Below, piece by piece: positions 47,292 through 60,201 of a DNA stretch of 64,000 nucleotides. A program made the translations under genes and the position numbers. This stretch comes from Usnea hakonensis (Eukaryota; Ascomycota; Lecanoromycetes; Lecanorales; Parmeliaceae), in the NCBI GenBank assembly GCA_013423325.1, contig BLJB01000107.1:1-64000 (forward strand). Reading direction: 5' to 3'. The notes beneath the pieces were generated by a model. That model made no database searches, had not been told where the DNA came from, and saw only the letters and a program-made list of their open reading frames with translations. The first letter of the stretch is position 1; each line of letters opens with the position of its first letter.

Positions 47292-48182
47292 CTAGAACCC
47301 TCCACCCATTCCGCCCATCATCATGTCTCCAAGGAGCAAACCTCCCATGAGACCACCGGCCAGCGGCAGGCCATAGCCACCTCCATATCCGCCTCCATAT
47401 GGTCTACTGTAAGGGTACTGGGGCCTGACGAACGTAGCGTTTGGATTTGCATATGGACCTTGCATATATGGATTGTAGCCATAGCCTTCCCGTGGCGGTC
47501 CCATGCCCTGTGGGGGCTCGATGTAGATATCCTTCCCATCTTTGCCCTTGCCAACATACTGCGGCTCCCCGGTCTGTACAGCTCTCGACATTGCCTGGCG
47601 TAGTTCCTGATGGCGCTGATAAGCTTGTCGCTCCTGCTCCGCACGCTGAACCCGTTCCTGCTCTCGCTGCTCGTGGGTTGTGTGCGTCATCTTGTCCTTC
47701 ATTTTGCGACCCAGCTTCGTGACGCCGGATGGCGGATGGGAATCACGGGATGGGAGTTCTGCAGTGCCTGTGCCAGCCAGCTTGGATTGGTGATGGCGGT
47801 CGCCATCCTCATCGCTGCTTTCTGCTGCAATGTCGGCTTGGCTTGGAACTCTGAGATTACCCTTGATCTTTTGCCTCTCCTTTGGATCTATGCTACTCAT
47901 GTATTGTTCGTCATCATAAGGGTGGCACCATATTGATCGTGGCGGCTCGACGTTCGTGTTTACGAAGAATTGGTGATGGTTTTGTGAGTCGTACTGACGG
48001 ACCCAACCATAAGGCAGAGGCCGGCCTTCGTCTTCCATGCTGCGGCGGGTCTGTGGTGGAATGCCATTGCGTGCTTTGCGCGGTACTGAGTTTATATCTG
48101 TGTTTGCAGGTCTGCTTGACGAATTTGAGGATGTTGCGACTTCCTCGTACGCGGGTGGAGCGTCTGTAGGTGTAGGGTTCAT
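47292..48182 (-). CDS. WW-domain protein (Wwm1-like)
   Basis: Single-exon gene for 296 residues from ATG 48180-48182; the frame runs further upstream but without an ATG. A PPAY motif near residue 9-13 (DAPPAYEEV) is a ligand for WW domains of Rsp5-type ubiquitin ligases. A single WW domain follows at about residues 55-90: LPYGWVRQYDSQNHHQFFVN with the second Trp in SIWCHP. A charged helical segment comes next (EQREQERVQRAEQERQAYQR). The C-terminus is rich in Tyr, Pro and Gly and ends in GGLMGGLLLGDMMMGGMGGG, like the yeast metacaspase-interacting protein Wwm1 and its filamentous relatives. The family call rests on WW plus this tail. Cellular role unproven. Confidence 0.8.
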   Translation of the reverse strand: MNPTPTDAPPAYEEVATSSNSSSRPANTDINSVPRKARNGIPPQTRRSMEDEGRPLPYGWVRQYDSQNHHQFFVNTNVEPPRSIWCHPYDDEQYMSSIDPKERQKIKGNLRVPSQADIAAESSDEDGDRHHQSKLAGTGTAELPSRDSHPPSGVTKLGRKMKDKMTHTTHEQREQERVQRAEQERQAYQRHQELRQAMSRAVQTGEPQYVGKGKDGKDIYIEPPQGMGPPREGYGYNPYMQGPYANPNATFVRPQYPYSRPYGGGYGGGYGLPLAGGLMGGLLLGDMMMGGMGGGF

Positions 48183-50948
48183 GGTTGCTGGTATCTCTTT
48201 GTAGGAATTGTAGGTGATAGTCGATTTTCGAATGAGCTGAACGATCCTCGTGCTGATGGTGCCTCGGGATGTGTTCCATGACGCCACTCAATTGAATCGC
48301 CGACTTCCCGACATGTCCTCCACTTAAGATTTCTCACTGTCTTTAGATGGAGTCAGCCTGCATGCGCACATAGTCCCATAGAATCTACGAGGCCTGACTG
48401 GATGTCTCCCTATCCCAGGCTTCGAACACTCCTGGTGTACGGTCGCTGTCGGAAGCTTCTGTGTCTTTTACTCTCAGATCAAAGCTTCGTTGCCAGTGCT
48501 CTACAGATGGTGGGTTCCTTTTCGGCAGTCCAACGCGACTGTTGATCATGGATTTCGTACTAGCTCAGCACTGCTCTGACACACTAGAGGTCCTCCGCCA
48601 GATGCCCGAACTACTTCCAGATCACGGTGAGCTCTGCCCTAAGATTCCTTCATCAGCTTGCCCGGACAGAGGACGACCTATTTCTACACCTAAAATCAGT
48701 AATCAACTGTTTCGATTTGCGAACAAGCAGTATTGATACTGAAATTGAAGATCTGGAGTATGAAGGGTCTCTAATGCTAAAGTTTCAGTAGCCACAAAGT
48801 TGTATCGTGGTTCTCCTGCCTGCATGTGGGAACTAATTGGAAACACAGATACTCTAAGCATAGCGACAACATTGAGCTGGTCAACTACTAGAGTCTTGGT
48901 AGTCGATCTCATCAAAAACTTATGCATCTAAGGCCTGTAGCCTAGAATATTCAGCTGCCCGATTTCGGTCCATCGTCAAAATCTGCCTGATCAGGTTGAG
49001 ACTCAAGCACCGAACTAGTGGAGAAGCGTTAGATATCCAAACACCGTACGATACGCACGGACCCTAATAGAATGATGGGTAAACCCACTTAAAGAAGTCT
49101 TTTCCGCCAGTGAACCTCGAGTACAGCAGCACGACCGTAGTTGCGACCGCGTCAACTGTGGCTCATTGTTTGGCATTGCCAGAATCTCAAGCATCAAGTC
49201 TACACCATTATCGCTTCTGAAGAGGAGCGACTTGAGCCCCTTCTCACACTCTACATTTCAAGGCAAGAACCCAGTATGTAGCCGTGCTTCAGTGCAGAGG
49301 AAGACGTGCAGTCACAACATGACAAAGAAGCGTGAGGCTAGATTCTGAACATACAGCATCAAGTAGACAATAATGCTCAACAGAGGCGAAGAATTCCCAG
49401 TTCAGATCACCAGTCGTTATCTATCTGATCGTCGAAATTGTTGCCTAGGTTCAATATCGCCAGATACCGCCTGTTAAATGCGATGTGACTTGGAGACGTG
49501 GAGGCTTCAGGCTTAAAACCCTGAGCAATTACTCGGGACATCTAGGCGATGGAATTGTACCCTATCGCCTCCAGTAAAGTAGACATTCTCCTGAGCGGAG
49601 AAAACCTTACGGATGTACTTACCTTATGTACTTAGTTAAAGTGAGAGTTATAAAGAGCTTTCTCTGAACCCTGAAACCGTTACATCCCGTGTGCAGTGGG
49701 GGAGCAAACCATTCGACCGCACGTGTCGCAGCAGCAGGGTCATTGGGAGAGCCGTCTTACTCCAATCCCATCTCCACGCCGCATACTTGCATTTGATACC
49801 ACATTGTTCATCACTTGGCTTCGGCACATCGCTGTTAAGGTTTCATACCAGGAAACCACTCGGCCAAAAGATTCGGTTAGTCGAAAGACAGAAAAGAATA
49901 AAGACAAGACCATGACTTGGATTTTAAAGTATGGAAAGCAGTGCAGTATGATTATAGAGCATGCCGATTGTTCTTGTTGTATCAAGGGTTACGATAATTA
50001 TGCTTCTCGTAATATTGCTAGAATAGCGACGTGGGTAATTTTATCGCCCACATATCGACTTTCAGCTTTCGCATCTTTCTTCAAAGCCGTAAAAAGATTG
50101 CCATCTTCACACTGCCTGCGCCAAAAGGAACAAAAGGCGAAAGGGGAATAAAGAGCGGAAAGATGGTGAGCAGGCCGCCATCATCTACGATGATCTTCTT
50201 TGACCCCAACACCGGGCTTTATTTACGCGAAAGACGCCGAGGCCATAGGCCAAGAATAATCAAGGTAGGTAGGTATTTAAGTACCTTAAGTTAGTGCCTG
50301 AGGCTTGTATCCCTAAGCTATTTTCAGGTCGGAAGCCCCCCATTTTCAATCAAGGGGAAAGCCTTGCGCTGCATGCGCACCCCAAAGCGCCGGGCTTCCA
50401 GCAAGCGAGACCCACTAGACTTATCTAGTTATTCTTAGCCGAATTTGAGATCTGACAACAGTGTCATCCACTTCTTGCTTTCTCACCTATGTCGTAACCA
50501 GTAGCCTACAGGATCTCCCTGCATTTGTCCGTAGGCCAATGGCGACCCTTTCCCAAGCCAAATTAATCGTCAGATCCGTCTCATCGTGGCAACTAATGTC
50601 TTGAGTCTCGTCCGTGATGGCGTATACTCGTGAGAAAGAAGAGTATCATCTCGTTTCGGCATGCTGAGGCATCATTTAGCAACCTAAGATGCTGCTGCGT
50701 GGCATCAGAAGCTGACTACAACGACTGCCCGTGCCGATTACTCCCAGGAGCTCCATTCCGTCCTCCCGTCAAACGCGACCTTTACCTAGTCTCAAAATCT
50801 TTCCCATTATTCTGGTGAGCTCAAGAGGGTATCCTCAGTTCAACTTCATACCCTTAATATACTGATGTCTTCATTCCCATTTCATAAATAAAACGGTCTT
50901 CCCCATACCCCTTCACTCATTACCGTTCGGTCAAAGGCACTCAAGGCA
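48183..50948. other. 2.8-kb divergent intergenic region
   Basis: Lies between the WW gene and the cluster regulator. No supported gene. Frames such as 49691-50151 and 48461-48736 have no domain or homologous-looking sequence. It contains the promoter of the transcription factor at 50949. No clear factor-binding site was identified. Confidence 0.55.
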
Positions 50949-52040
50949 ATGACAATGTCAACACCGAAGCCTCCAACCAAGTACAGAGCCTCGTGTGATG
51001 GATGCTATCTTGCAAAGCTGAAATGCACTAAAGAGAAGCCCACATGCCCTCGCTGCAAGAACCTAGGCATCACGTGCACTTATAGTCCGTCTCAGAGGAC
51101 AGGCAAGCATCGGGGGTCCAAATCGCAAGCTTCATCATCTACAGGCTCAACAACAGCAACCAAATCAAACACACCTACAGCACCATCGTCGCAGGCGTTG
51201 GAATGGCAGCCCACTATCTCCTCTCAAACCAGTACCATAGTACCAAGTGAGCGTTTTTTATCGAACAATGACCCTCCCAAATCCCCAATGGACACGACAA
51301 CGTCGAATTGGTCTAGCTCGGCAACTATGTTGCATGACTTCGATACCAATATTCTCGCCCCTTGGCGTAATTATCTGCCCAACTCAGACAAAGACGACCC
51401 TATGTTCAAAGTGTCCGACGATCTCGCAGGCGACTTCACCGGCATGACTCCAGAGCCTTCCGACGCCCAATCTCTAGCTACCAAGGATGTGGCGCTTAGC
51501 CATAGTAATCGGTCTACCTGCAACTGCTTCGACTCCATCACCCAGGCCCTGCAGGAAATGCACATGCAATCACGACAGCCCAGCACTCCCAGCCTCGAAG
51601 CAACGCTCAGCTGCAGCAAAGAGATAACGGCCCGGGGTGAGGTGCTGCTGAATTGTTCCTGCACAGAGGACAGTACACTCATCATGCTATTCGCCGCCTT
51701 GATAGCGAAATTCCTCTCCCTTTACGCCGCCAACATCGACTTCAGTTCCCCTCCTTCTTCCGCCTCCTTTGCCGACATGTCAGACGCGTCCTCTCGTGTA
51801 AAGATTGGAAGATACACGATGGATGTGCAGGATGAGGAACGCTTGCGGACGGAGATCATCATGATGGAGCTGGGAAAGCTGAACACGCTGCTAATGAGAT
51901 TTCGAGGCAAGTTCTCCTCGCTGAATGCTGGCTACGAAGGGCACACGTACGAAACGATGCTGGATTTCTTGAACACGAGATTGAGAGAGGCGATGAACAA
52001 GTTGCAGCGACAGAAGCAGAGATATCAGCCCGCTTCATGA
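50949..52040 (+). CDS. AflR-like Zn2Cys6 transcription factor
   Basis: Single-exon gene for 363 residues. A binuclear zinc cluster is at the N-terminus: Cys16, 19, 26, 33, 36 and 43, with spacing CX2CX6CX6CX2CX6C (SCDGCYLAKLKC; CPRCKNLGITC), followed by a basic linker TGKHRGSKSQ. The remainder is Ser/Thr-rich with two cysteine pairs (CNCFDSITQALQEMH near 191; LNCSCTEDS near 233), the pattern of the AflR C-terminal domain. This subfamily regulates aflatoxin-type and other aromatic polyketide clusters by binding palindromic CG-containing sites. The PKS ends 1.6 kb downstream on the opposite strand, so control of the PKS and monooxygenase is likely. No exact TCG-N5-CGR site was found by eye in their upstream regions. 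Confidence 0.85.
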   Translation: MTMSTPKPPTKYRASCDGCYLAKLKCTKEKPTCPRCKNLGITCTYSPSQRTGKHRGSKSQASSSTGSTTATKSNTPTAPSSQALEWQPTISSQTSTIVPSERFLSNNDPPKSPMDTTTSNWSSSATMLHDFDTNILAPWRNYLPNSDKDDPMFKVSDDLAGDFTGMTPEPSDAQSLATKDVALSHSNRSTCNCFDSITQALQEMHMQSRQPSTPSLEATLSCSKEITARGEVLLNCSCTEDSTLIMLFAALIAKFLSLYAANIDFSSPPSSASFADMSDASSRVKIGRYTMDVQDEERLRTEIIMMELGKLNTLLMRFRGKFSSLNAGYEGHTYETMLDFLNTRLREAMNKLQRQKQRYQPAS

Positions 52041-53630
52041 AGGATCCCTGTCTCCGTTTCCATTGCTAGACCCGGTGGACCCTTGAATAACGTTTACCAA
52101 GGCGCCGGCCTTGGGAACCGAACCTCCCTTATTTACCTAGCTCTGAGACGGTCTCTTCAATCGACATTGTTGCTACAACGTACTACTGTTTCATAGCTAT
52201 AATAGAGTATAGGTGCTAGTTAAAGCTCGATAGACTCTGAAACTTTTCTACCCGTATCATTTTGCTAGAATTTGCTGTAAACATCTCACTGACCGAATAA
52301 TGCGGTGATGACCTCAGACATGCCACCTGCGTCAAGGTTTTAGCCCCCGAAGGCCCCTGCCCCCTCCCTAAGCTGAAAAGAAAAATTGCCCACCCGTGGA
52401 ATACCTACCGTTTTGGCCCGTCATTTCATCCTGCCCGCTCCCTCCCTCCTCTTTTCAAAAGCACAGAAATTCCTAGGGTCCAATAAGGTAGGCACCGTAC
52501 CCGAGGCAATGCTACTGGGCCGCTTCCGAAGGCACGCTTACTTTACTCTAACGTGTGCCACAGCCACCTGCGCTATGAACGACTAGGCAAGGCAATGAGG
52601 TGAGCAGTTGATTCCGGATCTCGGTTGCATTTCACTCACCGCTCAGTACCGCAATGCAACACGAGTGCAACATCACTCTCACAGGCACATCCCATCACAT
52701 CCTTTTGCATGTGTCGTCGTCCTCTATACGACACGCGCACCAATACGGCACTACTTCAGAGTTGCAACTTCTACCCAGAGTACCTACACGTATCTGACTC
52801 ATTCCCATCAAATAATATGTGCTTGGGATCAATACGATCTCCTCGTACTGGGTGGCCTAGAAGTACGGTACTTTCAGATCCTACTGCCCACTAGCCGGTG
52901 CTACGCATGGCTGAGGCCAAGCAGAGCCTTTTGAGGTATGTTTTATCTCCGTGATCAGAGACAAGACTTTTCGTTAAGGGTACATTCTGTCCGGCTTGAT
53001 TACAACGATCTCACCATTGCGCTTGATTGGCTGCGTTGTATACTATGTTCCTCTCCCTTTTGCTTTTTCCCAGTTTCAGCTTTCAAATTTCCTTCTTCAG
53101 ATCAAGACATTCATAATGGGGCTCCTGTTGATTTGACCGATGGTAATACAGCATCGGAGCGTCGTGGGCAGACAGTGGTGGGTCCGAAAAAACTTAGTAA
53201 ATAATGTAGTACTAGTCGCTCTCTCCTTCTCTTATTTCCTCTTATAGGAATAATATGCTTAGTCATTTATGGTCGATGATGTTTCTTCTTTCCACGTTTG
53301 GGATGTTACAAGATATGCTGGTGATGAGAATTTTGCCTGTTGAGACGAACACTGCCATTCTGTATTTCTTGGTTGAGATGAAGAAAATAAATTAGTCTAT
53401 GGGTGCGCTTAATATCATATGGATCAATCTACCCTAGCAACAGCATGCAGGCGAATGATTTACTTGTCACAGCTTGTGATCATAAATTCTATAGCCTGTA
53501 TTCGTTCATCCTATCGTATGTCGAAGTCGCCAAATCAAAGTCTCTCATTCTACCGTATCTTCAGCCGAGAACTCCAACATTCAGACGCCACGCTGCAACG
53601 AGGTCTTCGGTATATACTCTTAGGGTCTCC
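52041..53630. other. Intergenic between convergent regulator and PKS
   Basis: About 1.6 kb with no supported gene; short open frames lack domains. A pyrimidine-rich, AT-rich stretch at 53200-53420 is probably 3' flanking sequence. Confidence 0.55.
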
Positions 53631-56600
53631 TTACTCGAGACCTTGTTTAATCAAAGCAGCCAGTTCCTTCACCTGCATCAACGAACGGCAGTCAGCAAAA
53701 ATGAAATTATTCCTCCGAGTCAATAAAAAGCCACGAGGATCAGACTCACCTTCGGCTGTCTCATTATGGTGAAATGGTTTCCTTCTACAGTCGCAAAGCG
53801 CATCTTCCCATCACCACCGAGCAGTTCATCCCACCCGTTACTGCCAAAATCCGTCCGATTTTCCAACAGCCACCGCATACTCTTCGGATCACTCTCCTCC
53901 CGCGGCAACTGCACGTCTTGGGGGTTGCCACACACGCCGTCGGTCGCCCAGATGGCAAACGTCTTTGGCGCTTTCGCCGCATCCATAGGTGTGGGCTTGT
54001 ACTCGTCCAGCGCTTTTATGGCAGAGTCGAAATGGGGCAGGAGCCATTCGGGTGCTTCGCCAACGCCGGTGCCCAGGAGGCCAATCTGGTCGAGGAAACG
54101 GTGGAAGCGGGCTGGGAGCGGCTCTAAGCGGATAGGGCAGGGGGAGTCGAGAAGGATGAGATGGGAGACCGTTTCGCCTTCTTGGATCAGTTGTTGGGCT
54201 ACTTCGTAAGCGACGACGCCGCCCGCGGACCAGCCGCCGAGGTGGTAGGGTCCCATGGGCTGGCGGCGCTGAACTTCGGCTTTATAGAGGGCCGAGACAC
54301 CAGGAATGCCGCAAGTGAATTGGGAGGGTTCCTTCATGAACGGGCAGTTGAGCCCGTAGACGGTTGTTGTGGATGGGGATATTGGGGAGATGGAGGCGTA
54401 GGAGGAAGCGGAGCCGGAGCCGTCTGGAAAGAGGAAGAGGGTTTGAGAGGCAGTCTTGGGGTTACCCTGAAGAAGGAGAGAGGTCGCAGTGGCTTTTGAT
54501 GCTAATTTTTCGACCGACTTCTCGACGACCGACGTCACCTCTTGGGCTGAGTTCTCCACAACAGCTGGTGTCGGTATGACGGGTTTTGACTTGGGATACA
54601 GTGTGTTTTCGATGGCCGTCATGGAAGGATTTTCGACGAAGAAGTCGGAAGAGAGGTCCTGGCCAGTGGTTTCTCGTAGGTTGGCTAAGATGGTCAAGCT
54701 CATGAGGGAGTCCATCCCTAGGGAGGCTAGATTTGTCTCACCCAGAATCTCCTCCACCGGGACTCCCATCTCATCAGCAATGGTAGTCCGTATTGCTTCA
54801 GTCAATCCTTCGTCACCAGCTGATGATAAAGGCGTTGCGGAGGCGGTATGCTCAACAGAAGAGTCTCCTGACCGGTCACTGGTGGAAGTACTCGAGCTTA
54901 TCGATTCGCATTCCGCTTCAACTGCTGTGGCACCTGCTGATTCATTGGCTGCAAAATACTTTGAGAACTCTGCAACTGTAGGGTGGTCCGTAAACAGTGT
55001 GGAGCTAAGATCCATGTCTAACTCCTCACGTAAACGTGATGAAATTGTCAGAGACATCAGTGAATCTACCCCCATTTCTTCAAATACAACATTGTCCGAG
55101 AGCTCTGAAGTCGGTACCCCAACTTCTTCGGCAACAGCGTTGAGAGCTCGACTCGAAAGTCCACTCTGAGTCTTCTTGACTGGTGGAGCAGATACAGGTG
55201 CGGGGGCTTCCTTAAGCTTCGCTTTGGTGGTGATTGGTGCATCTCCCTTGAAACCGACCTTTGCTGTCGACTTCTGTGCTGTGCCTCCAGCAGGTGGAAG
55301 GAAGGTATTCAATAATGTGCGAGGGATGCATTGGAATTTGAGACCATCAATCACCCCAATGATCTCGTCCTCGTCAAACAATAACACATCCCCGGCCATC
55401 ATCTTCCCGCCCGCTGGCTGCATCTTGACGTAGGATACGTATGTCTTGTCCTTTGATAAAGGACGAGCGAAGCACATCGACTCCCAACCGTGGGACACGA
55501 AGACATTCGTCCTATTCCCAAGAGCCTCTTTGACATTGAGTACGAACCCAGACAGATGCCCTACGGAGTCAATCCAGTAAGGACTGCACAAGAAATCCCC
55601 ATCATCTGCGGTGGTCTGGAAAGCGAGTTTGGCGGTCGCCTCGTACTCTTCAGAATTGAGAGCGACCTCTTCCATGCCACGATAAGTAGCGCTGTACTTC
55701 ACAAAGCTTCCAAACAGCGAATAAGCCATGGTCCTGTGGACCTTCTCAGCCATGCCGTTGTTTACACCATCTTGAAGGGCCTGTACCCGAGGTCTAATGA
55801 GGTATCGATATCGCGACCAGGTTGTCAACATCGCTTCGGGGTCTAGGTACGAAACTGTACATTTGGCGTGCTCAACCTTCGTCTTCCCTTCGGACGTGAC
55901 GCTGTAGAAACGGAGTCTGACATTTCCACTATTGAGATGTGCGGAGCCATCGACTCGGAGAAGCTGTGGCTCACTGCCTTTCGATGCGATCAACGGCTTA
56001 TCAACCTCCATGGCTCCGCAGCTGAGAGCTGGCACTTCCGCATCCGGTCTCAGCTGTCGGTGCAGATAATCGGCGATCGTGAGTGCCATATCTGCGTACA
56101 GCGACGAAGGGCAAAGGGCCGTGTCGTTGACCATGTGGCCTTGAATTGCTGCTTTGAGTTTGGGCTCTGATATGTCAGATTCAATAGTCACGCTGGCTTC
56201 GGAGTCACCTATGCTTTCGTCTACGATCTTCTGAACAGAGGTCGTGGATAGCTTCGGAGTCGGTTCTGGAGCTTCTTGGATTGCTCCGACTTCTCCTTTT
56301 GTCAAAGTCCAATTACCAGTGTAATCAATCCAGTGGTTCTTGAGATCGAAACTGTAAGTTGGAAGACGCAAGAGCCGTTGTAATGGATTGAAGTCTCTCT
56401 GATACTCGTTCCAATCAATTTCAAGACCACTTCCATATAGCGAGACTAAGCTGCTATTTATGACCTTCCAGTCGTCCTCTTTGCGGCGAAGGGAAGGCAC
56501 AGCGGTGGTTGTTGCACCCATTTGCTTCCTGACCATGGCCAGACAGACAGGATGTGGACCAACCTCAACCCATACTGTCTTTTCAGTGAGTGTACCATCG

Positions 56601-59600
56601 CGAATACCGGCCTCGATTCCTCTGGGAAAATTAACCATTTGGCGTGCGTGATGTACCACATAAAGTGGATTGAAAGAGCCTCCCTTGCGAATAACGTCCC
56701 CAAGAAGTGGGGAGAGTACGGGGATGGATGGAGGGTTGAAAGTCACCCCTTTGGCAATCTTCTCATAGCTATCCAGAACTGGTTCCACTTGCGAAATGTG
56801 GAACGCAAACGGAATGCATAACTTGGTGGCCTTGATCCCATTGCGAGAAAGTTCTTCGGCGATTTTGTCGATCCGTTCATTGGAACCACCCAGGACCGTC
56901 TCACTGGAGCTGTTGATACAAGCAATCTCGATCCCACGGTCTGCAATGTAGGGTTCGATGGAGCTTACAGACGAAGCGACCGCCAACATAGCGTGAGTAC
57001 CTGGGGTGCACTTTGTTACTAGCTCTTGTGCTCGTCTTCCCACCAAGGCAATCGTGTCTGCTACTGAGAGTACACCAGCGGCATTTAGGGCTGCGTACTC
57101 GCCAAGACTATGCCCGATTACTACTGCCGGTGTCACGCCCCAGGACATCCATAATCGAGTCAATGCCATCTGAACACATGTCTGACCTAGCTGCACGACC
57201 ACGGGAGATAGTTCAGATATATCACTCAAGCTGCCATCCACCAATGCAAGGAAAGATGGAAGACCTTGAGACTGAGCGATCGCGTTGAATTTGTGTATGT
57301 CCGTTTGAAATTGGGTGGAATGTTCGAAAAGTTGCTTGCCTAACGCAGCATAGTGGGAGCCTTGACCAGTGAATACGAAAGCAACGTCGGGTACTTCAGG
57401 CGCTATAGGAGCGATGTCTCTGTCTAGTGATGAGGCAAGAGACTTTCTTATCGTCGAAAGATCCGATTCAGCCACTGCTACACGGTAATTGTGGTGCATT
57501 CGACGCGCGGTGGTCGTGTATGAAAGACTTGGTAATGCCATGGCAGGGTTGTCACCAATAAAGTCGACCAGCCGCTGTAGATTGTTGCGCAAAGACGATT
57601 TGGATCTTCCGGATACCGCGACAATTTGCGTGGAGCGCGGGTCATGAGTCTGTCCCTCAACGACCAATGGAGCATCTACTAATATCACACCCGTGTTCCC
57701 TCCCGCGGCGGAGAAGTTGCTGATGTAGACTCTTCGACATTGTCCGTTTGGCCGTGGCCAAGGCGTTGTTTTCACGGGAATGTGCACGTTGCGGGCGATG
57801 AGATCCTTTGGAAACCCTTGGTTCATGACCCCTTTAATGCCGCAATTTGGAGCAATTGCATTTTTCTCCATCATCAAAAGCACTTTGATAAGTGCACAAA
57901 CACCCGATGCAGCTTCGCCGTGGCCAATATTTGCTTTGACTGCTCCGAGATAAAGTGGTTGGTCCGACCGTCGTTTGCGAATAGGGTCTGCGAACACATT
58001 GGTGACCGATTGCATTTCTGTACCGTCACCTGCCTGAGTCCCTGTACCATGCATTTCTACATAACTTATGTCGTTGGGGTCAATGTTGGATTTGTTCAGT
58101 AGCTGCTTATACAAATATTGTTGTGTCGGTGCATGAGGATGGGTGATTGAGATGGCGTCCGCCGAATGGTTGGTTCCAGATGCCAAAATCACCCCAAGAA
58201 TATTGTCTTTGTCGGCTTCAGCGTCTTCGAGTCTCTTCAGTACGACTGAAGCAACTCCCTCGCCCCGACAATACCCATCAGCGTCATTATCAAATGTCTG
58301 GCAATTACCCGTCTTTGAGAGAAATTGTCCACGGCTCAAACCGCTAAAGATATCCGGGTTCGACAGAACATTCATACCGCCAGTGACTGCGGTGTCACAA
58401 TCGCCAGACCGGAGTGAGGTTATGGCCAGTTGAAGTGCTGCGAAAGACGAGGAGCATGCTGTATCAACACTATAACTAGGGCCGCTGAACTTGAAGTAAT
58501 AGTTTATTCTCCCGGGAGCAAAGGCGCGTACTCCACCAGGGATAAAGTAAGTGTCGATGTTCTGTCCCTCCTGAATTTCCCGCCAATCATCACTGGTCTG
58601 ACCGTAAAATGTGCCAATGCGATGGAGCCTCGTCGAGGAAGTTCTGTTCGGGACGTAGCCGGACATCTCGAGACTTTCGTATGCAGTGAGGAGCGCAAGC
58701 CTATGCATGGGGTCCGTTTGAAGTGCCTCACGAGGACTCATGCGAAAGAAGCGAGCGTCAAATAAACCCGGTTCGTCAATGAAGCATCCAAACGGAGTGT
58801 GACTGGTGTTCTTTCGTTGCCCAGTTGGGTCAATGTGAGACTCGTCGAAACGATCTTTCGGAATGACTTTGTGCGTATCAGTGCCCTTTTCCAGCAACTC
58901 CCAAAATAGCTCGTGGTTTGCGGCATTTGGGAATCTGCCTGACATCCCGACGATGGCGATCTTTGAGTCTGCGAATTTTCCCGAGGATTGATTCGAAGCA
59001 TTAGCATTTGGGGCAAAATTCCATAAACCGTCATCCAAAGCTGCTACGCAGCTGTGTTTGTTTTTTTGCAGCGCTGAAACTAATCCCCTACCTACCTCTG
59101 CTGGGCCCGCAGGAAAGATAGTACATTCAGACACCCTTGATTTTTCCATCTCAGAGCAGGTACCTTGAATGACTCGATCCCAATTGAGTGGTTTCCTTAG
59201 AATCTCTTCCAAGGCAGCCCCAATCAGATCAAAAGTCTTCCTTGCTTGGAATAATTCTCCAGTGTACGACGAGAAAACGGGTACTCTTGATTCGTAAGAG
59301 CCCAAGGTTTCTCGAAATGGTTGCAAGATATCCTGCAAACATTTCTCGTTGTACACATGTTCGGCATGGTACGGTCCATGCACAGGAAGTTGGACTTGCC
59401 TGAGGGATTGAGATGCGGGCGACGAGTTAGCTAGCCTTTGTAATGTGGAGGGTGGACCGCTAATGGTTAGTGAGTGAGAAGATACTGCGCTTATATATAC
59501 TTGATTCGATGCTGAGATGTTCTAAGTGAAGTGAGCGAGAGTCTACATATCAACGCAGGGGCATGGCACCTACCTCGTGAGCGTGGAATTGTCCAAGCAG

Positions 59601-60201
59601 ATCCCTCATTTTCTCTTGACTTGATTCAGCCACAGCCACAGACCAGCTGGCTTGGCGGCTCGGCCCTTGCTGCAGCCGCTCTCTCGCGTCTGCGACAGCG
59701 ACGCCGACTCGGAATGCGATCCGTACCAGAAGTACCCCGAGAGCCGGCAGATCTGCTAGACTGCGAGATGAGCTTGCAGCTATAGCGGCTAGTAGTCCGG
59801 TGCATGATCCTATGATCCGGGTGCTGGAATCATTGAGGTGTTTGGAAGTTGCTTGTAAGAAGCTAAGTGTGAAGTCAACATCTATGTTGAAGAGAGCTTG
59901 ATTTTACTCACCTGATGAGACAAGCCACTTGTGACAAAGTGCATATGGCGCTTTCAATCGCTGGATTCGATATATTCGACCCGTCCAACCAATCTACAAT
60001 ATCGAGTAGCGTCGAAAAATCAGGTAATCCTTTTCTTGTGAGGACTGATTGATGGGAGACCTCGTCTTTCAAAGCGGCAACTGCAGATTCTAGGAACGAA
60101 GTTAAGGTAGGCAAGTCCTTCTGATGCAGCTTTGCCCGCAGATTGTTGTGGTAGTCAGTGGCCTGATCGCCAAATATGAGTATGTCCATTTTGGGCGACA
60201 T
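53631..60201 (-). CDS. Non-reducing polyketide synthase, SAT-KS-AT-PT-ACP-ACP-TE, 4 exons
   Basis: Iterative type I PKS that builds an aromatic polyketide from acyl starter and malonyl units. Exons (minus strand): 59912-60201, 59574-59862, 53751-59521 extended to 53750, and 53631-53672; 2130 residues. SAT: FGDQATDYHNNL and GSCTG (Cys117). KS: VDTACSSSF (Cys549), with HGTGTQAGD and KANIGHGE. AT: GHSLGEYAA (Ser998). PT: IQGHMVN (His1322) and WIDSVGHL (Asp1511). Two ACPs: GVDSLMSL (Ser1680) and GMDSLMSL (Ser1798). TE: GGWSAGGVVAYE (Ser1958), with His in GNHFT. All active sites are intact. The last exon encodes only VKELAALIKQGLE and is easily missed; the 77-nt intron before it has a GTGAGT donor. 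The architecture is that of pigment- and naphthopyrone-type synthases; the product cannot be named. Confidence 0.93.

Noticed and set aside
49691..50151. Overlapping plus-strand frames in the region before the cluster regulator
   Set aside because: Sequence has no family-like features, and no splice-supported extension was found.
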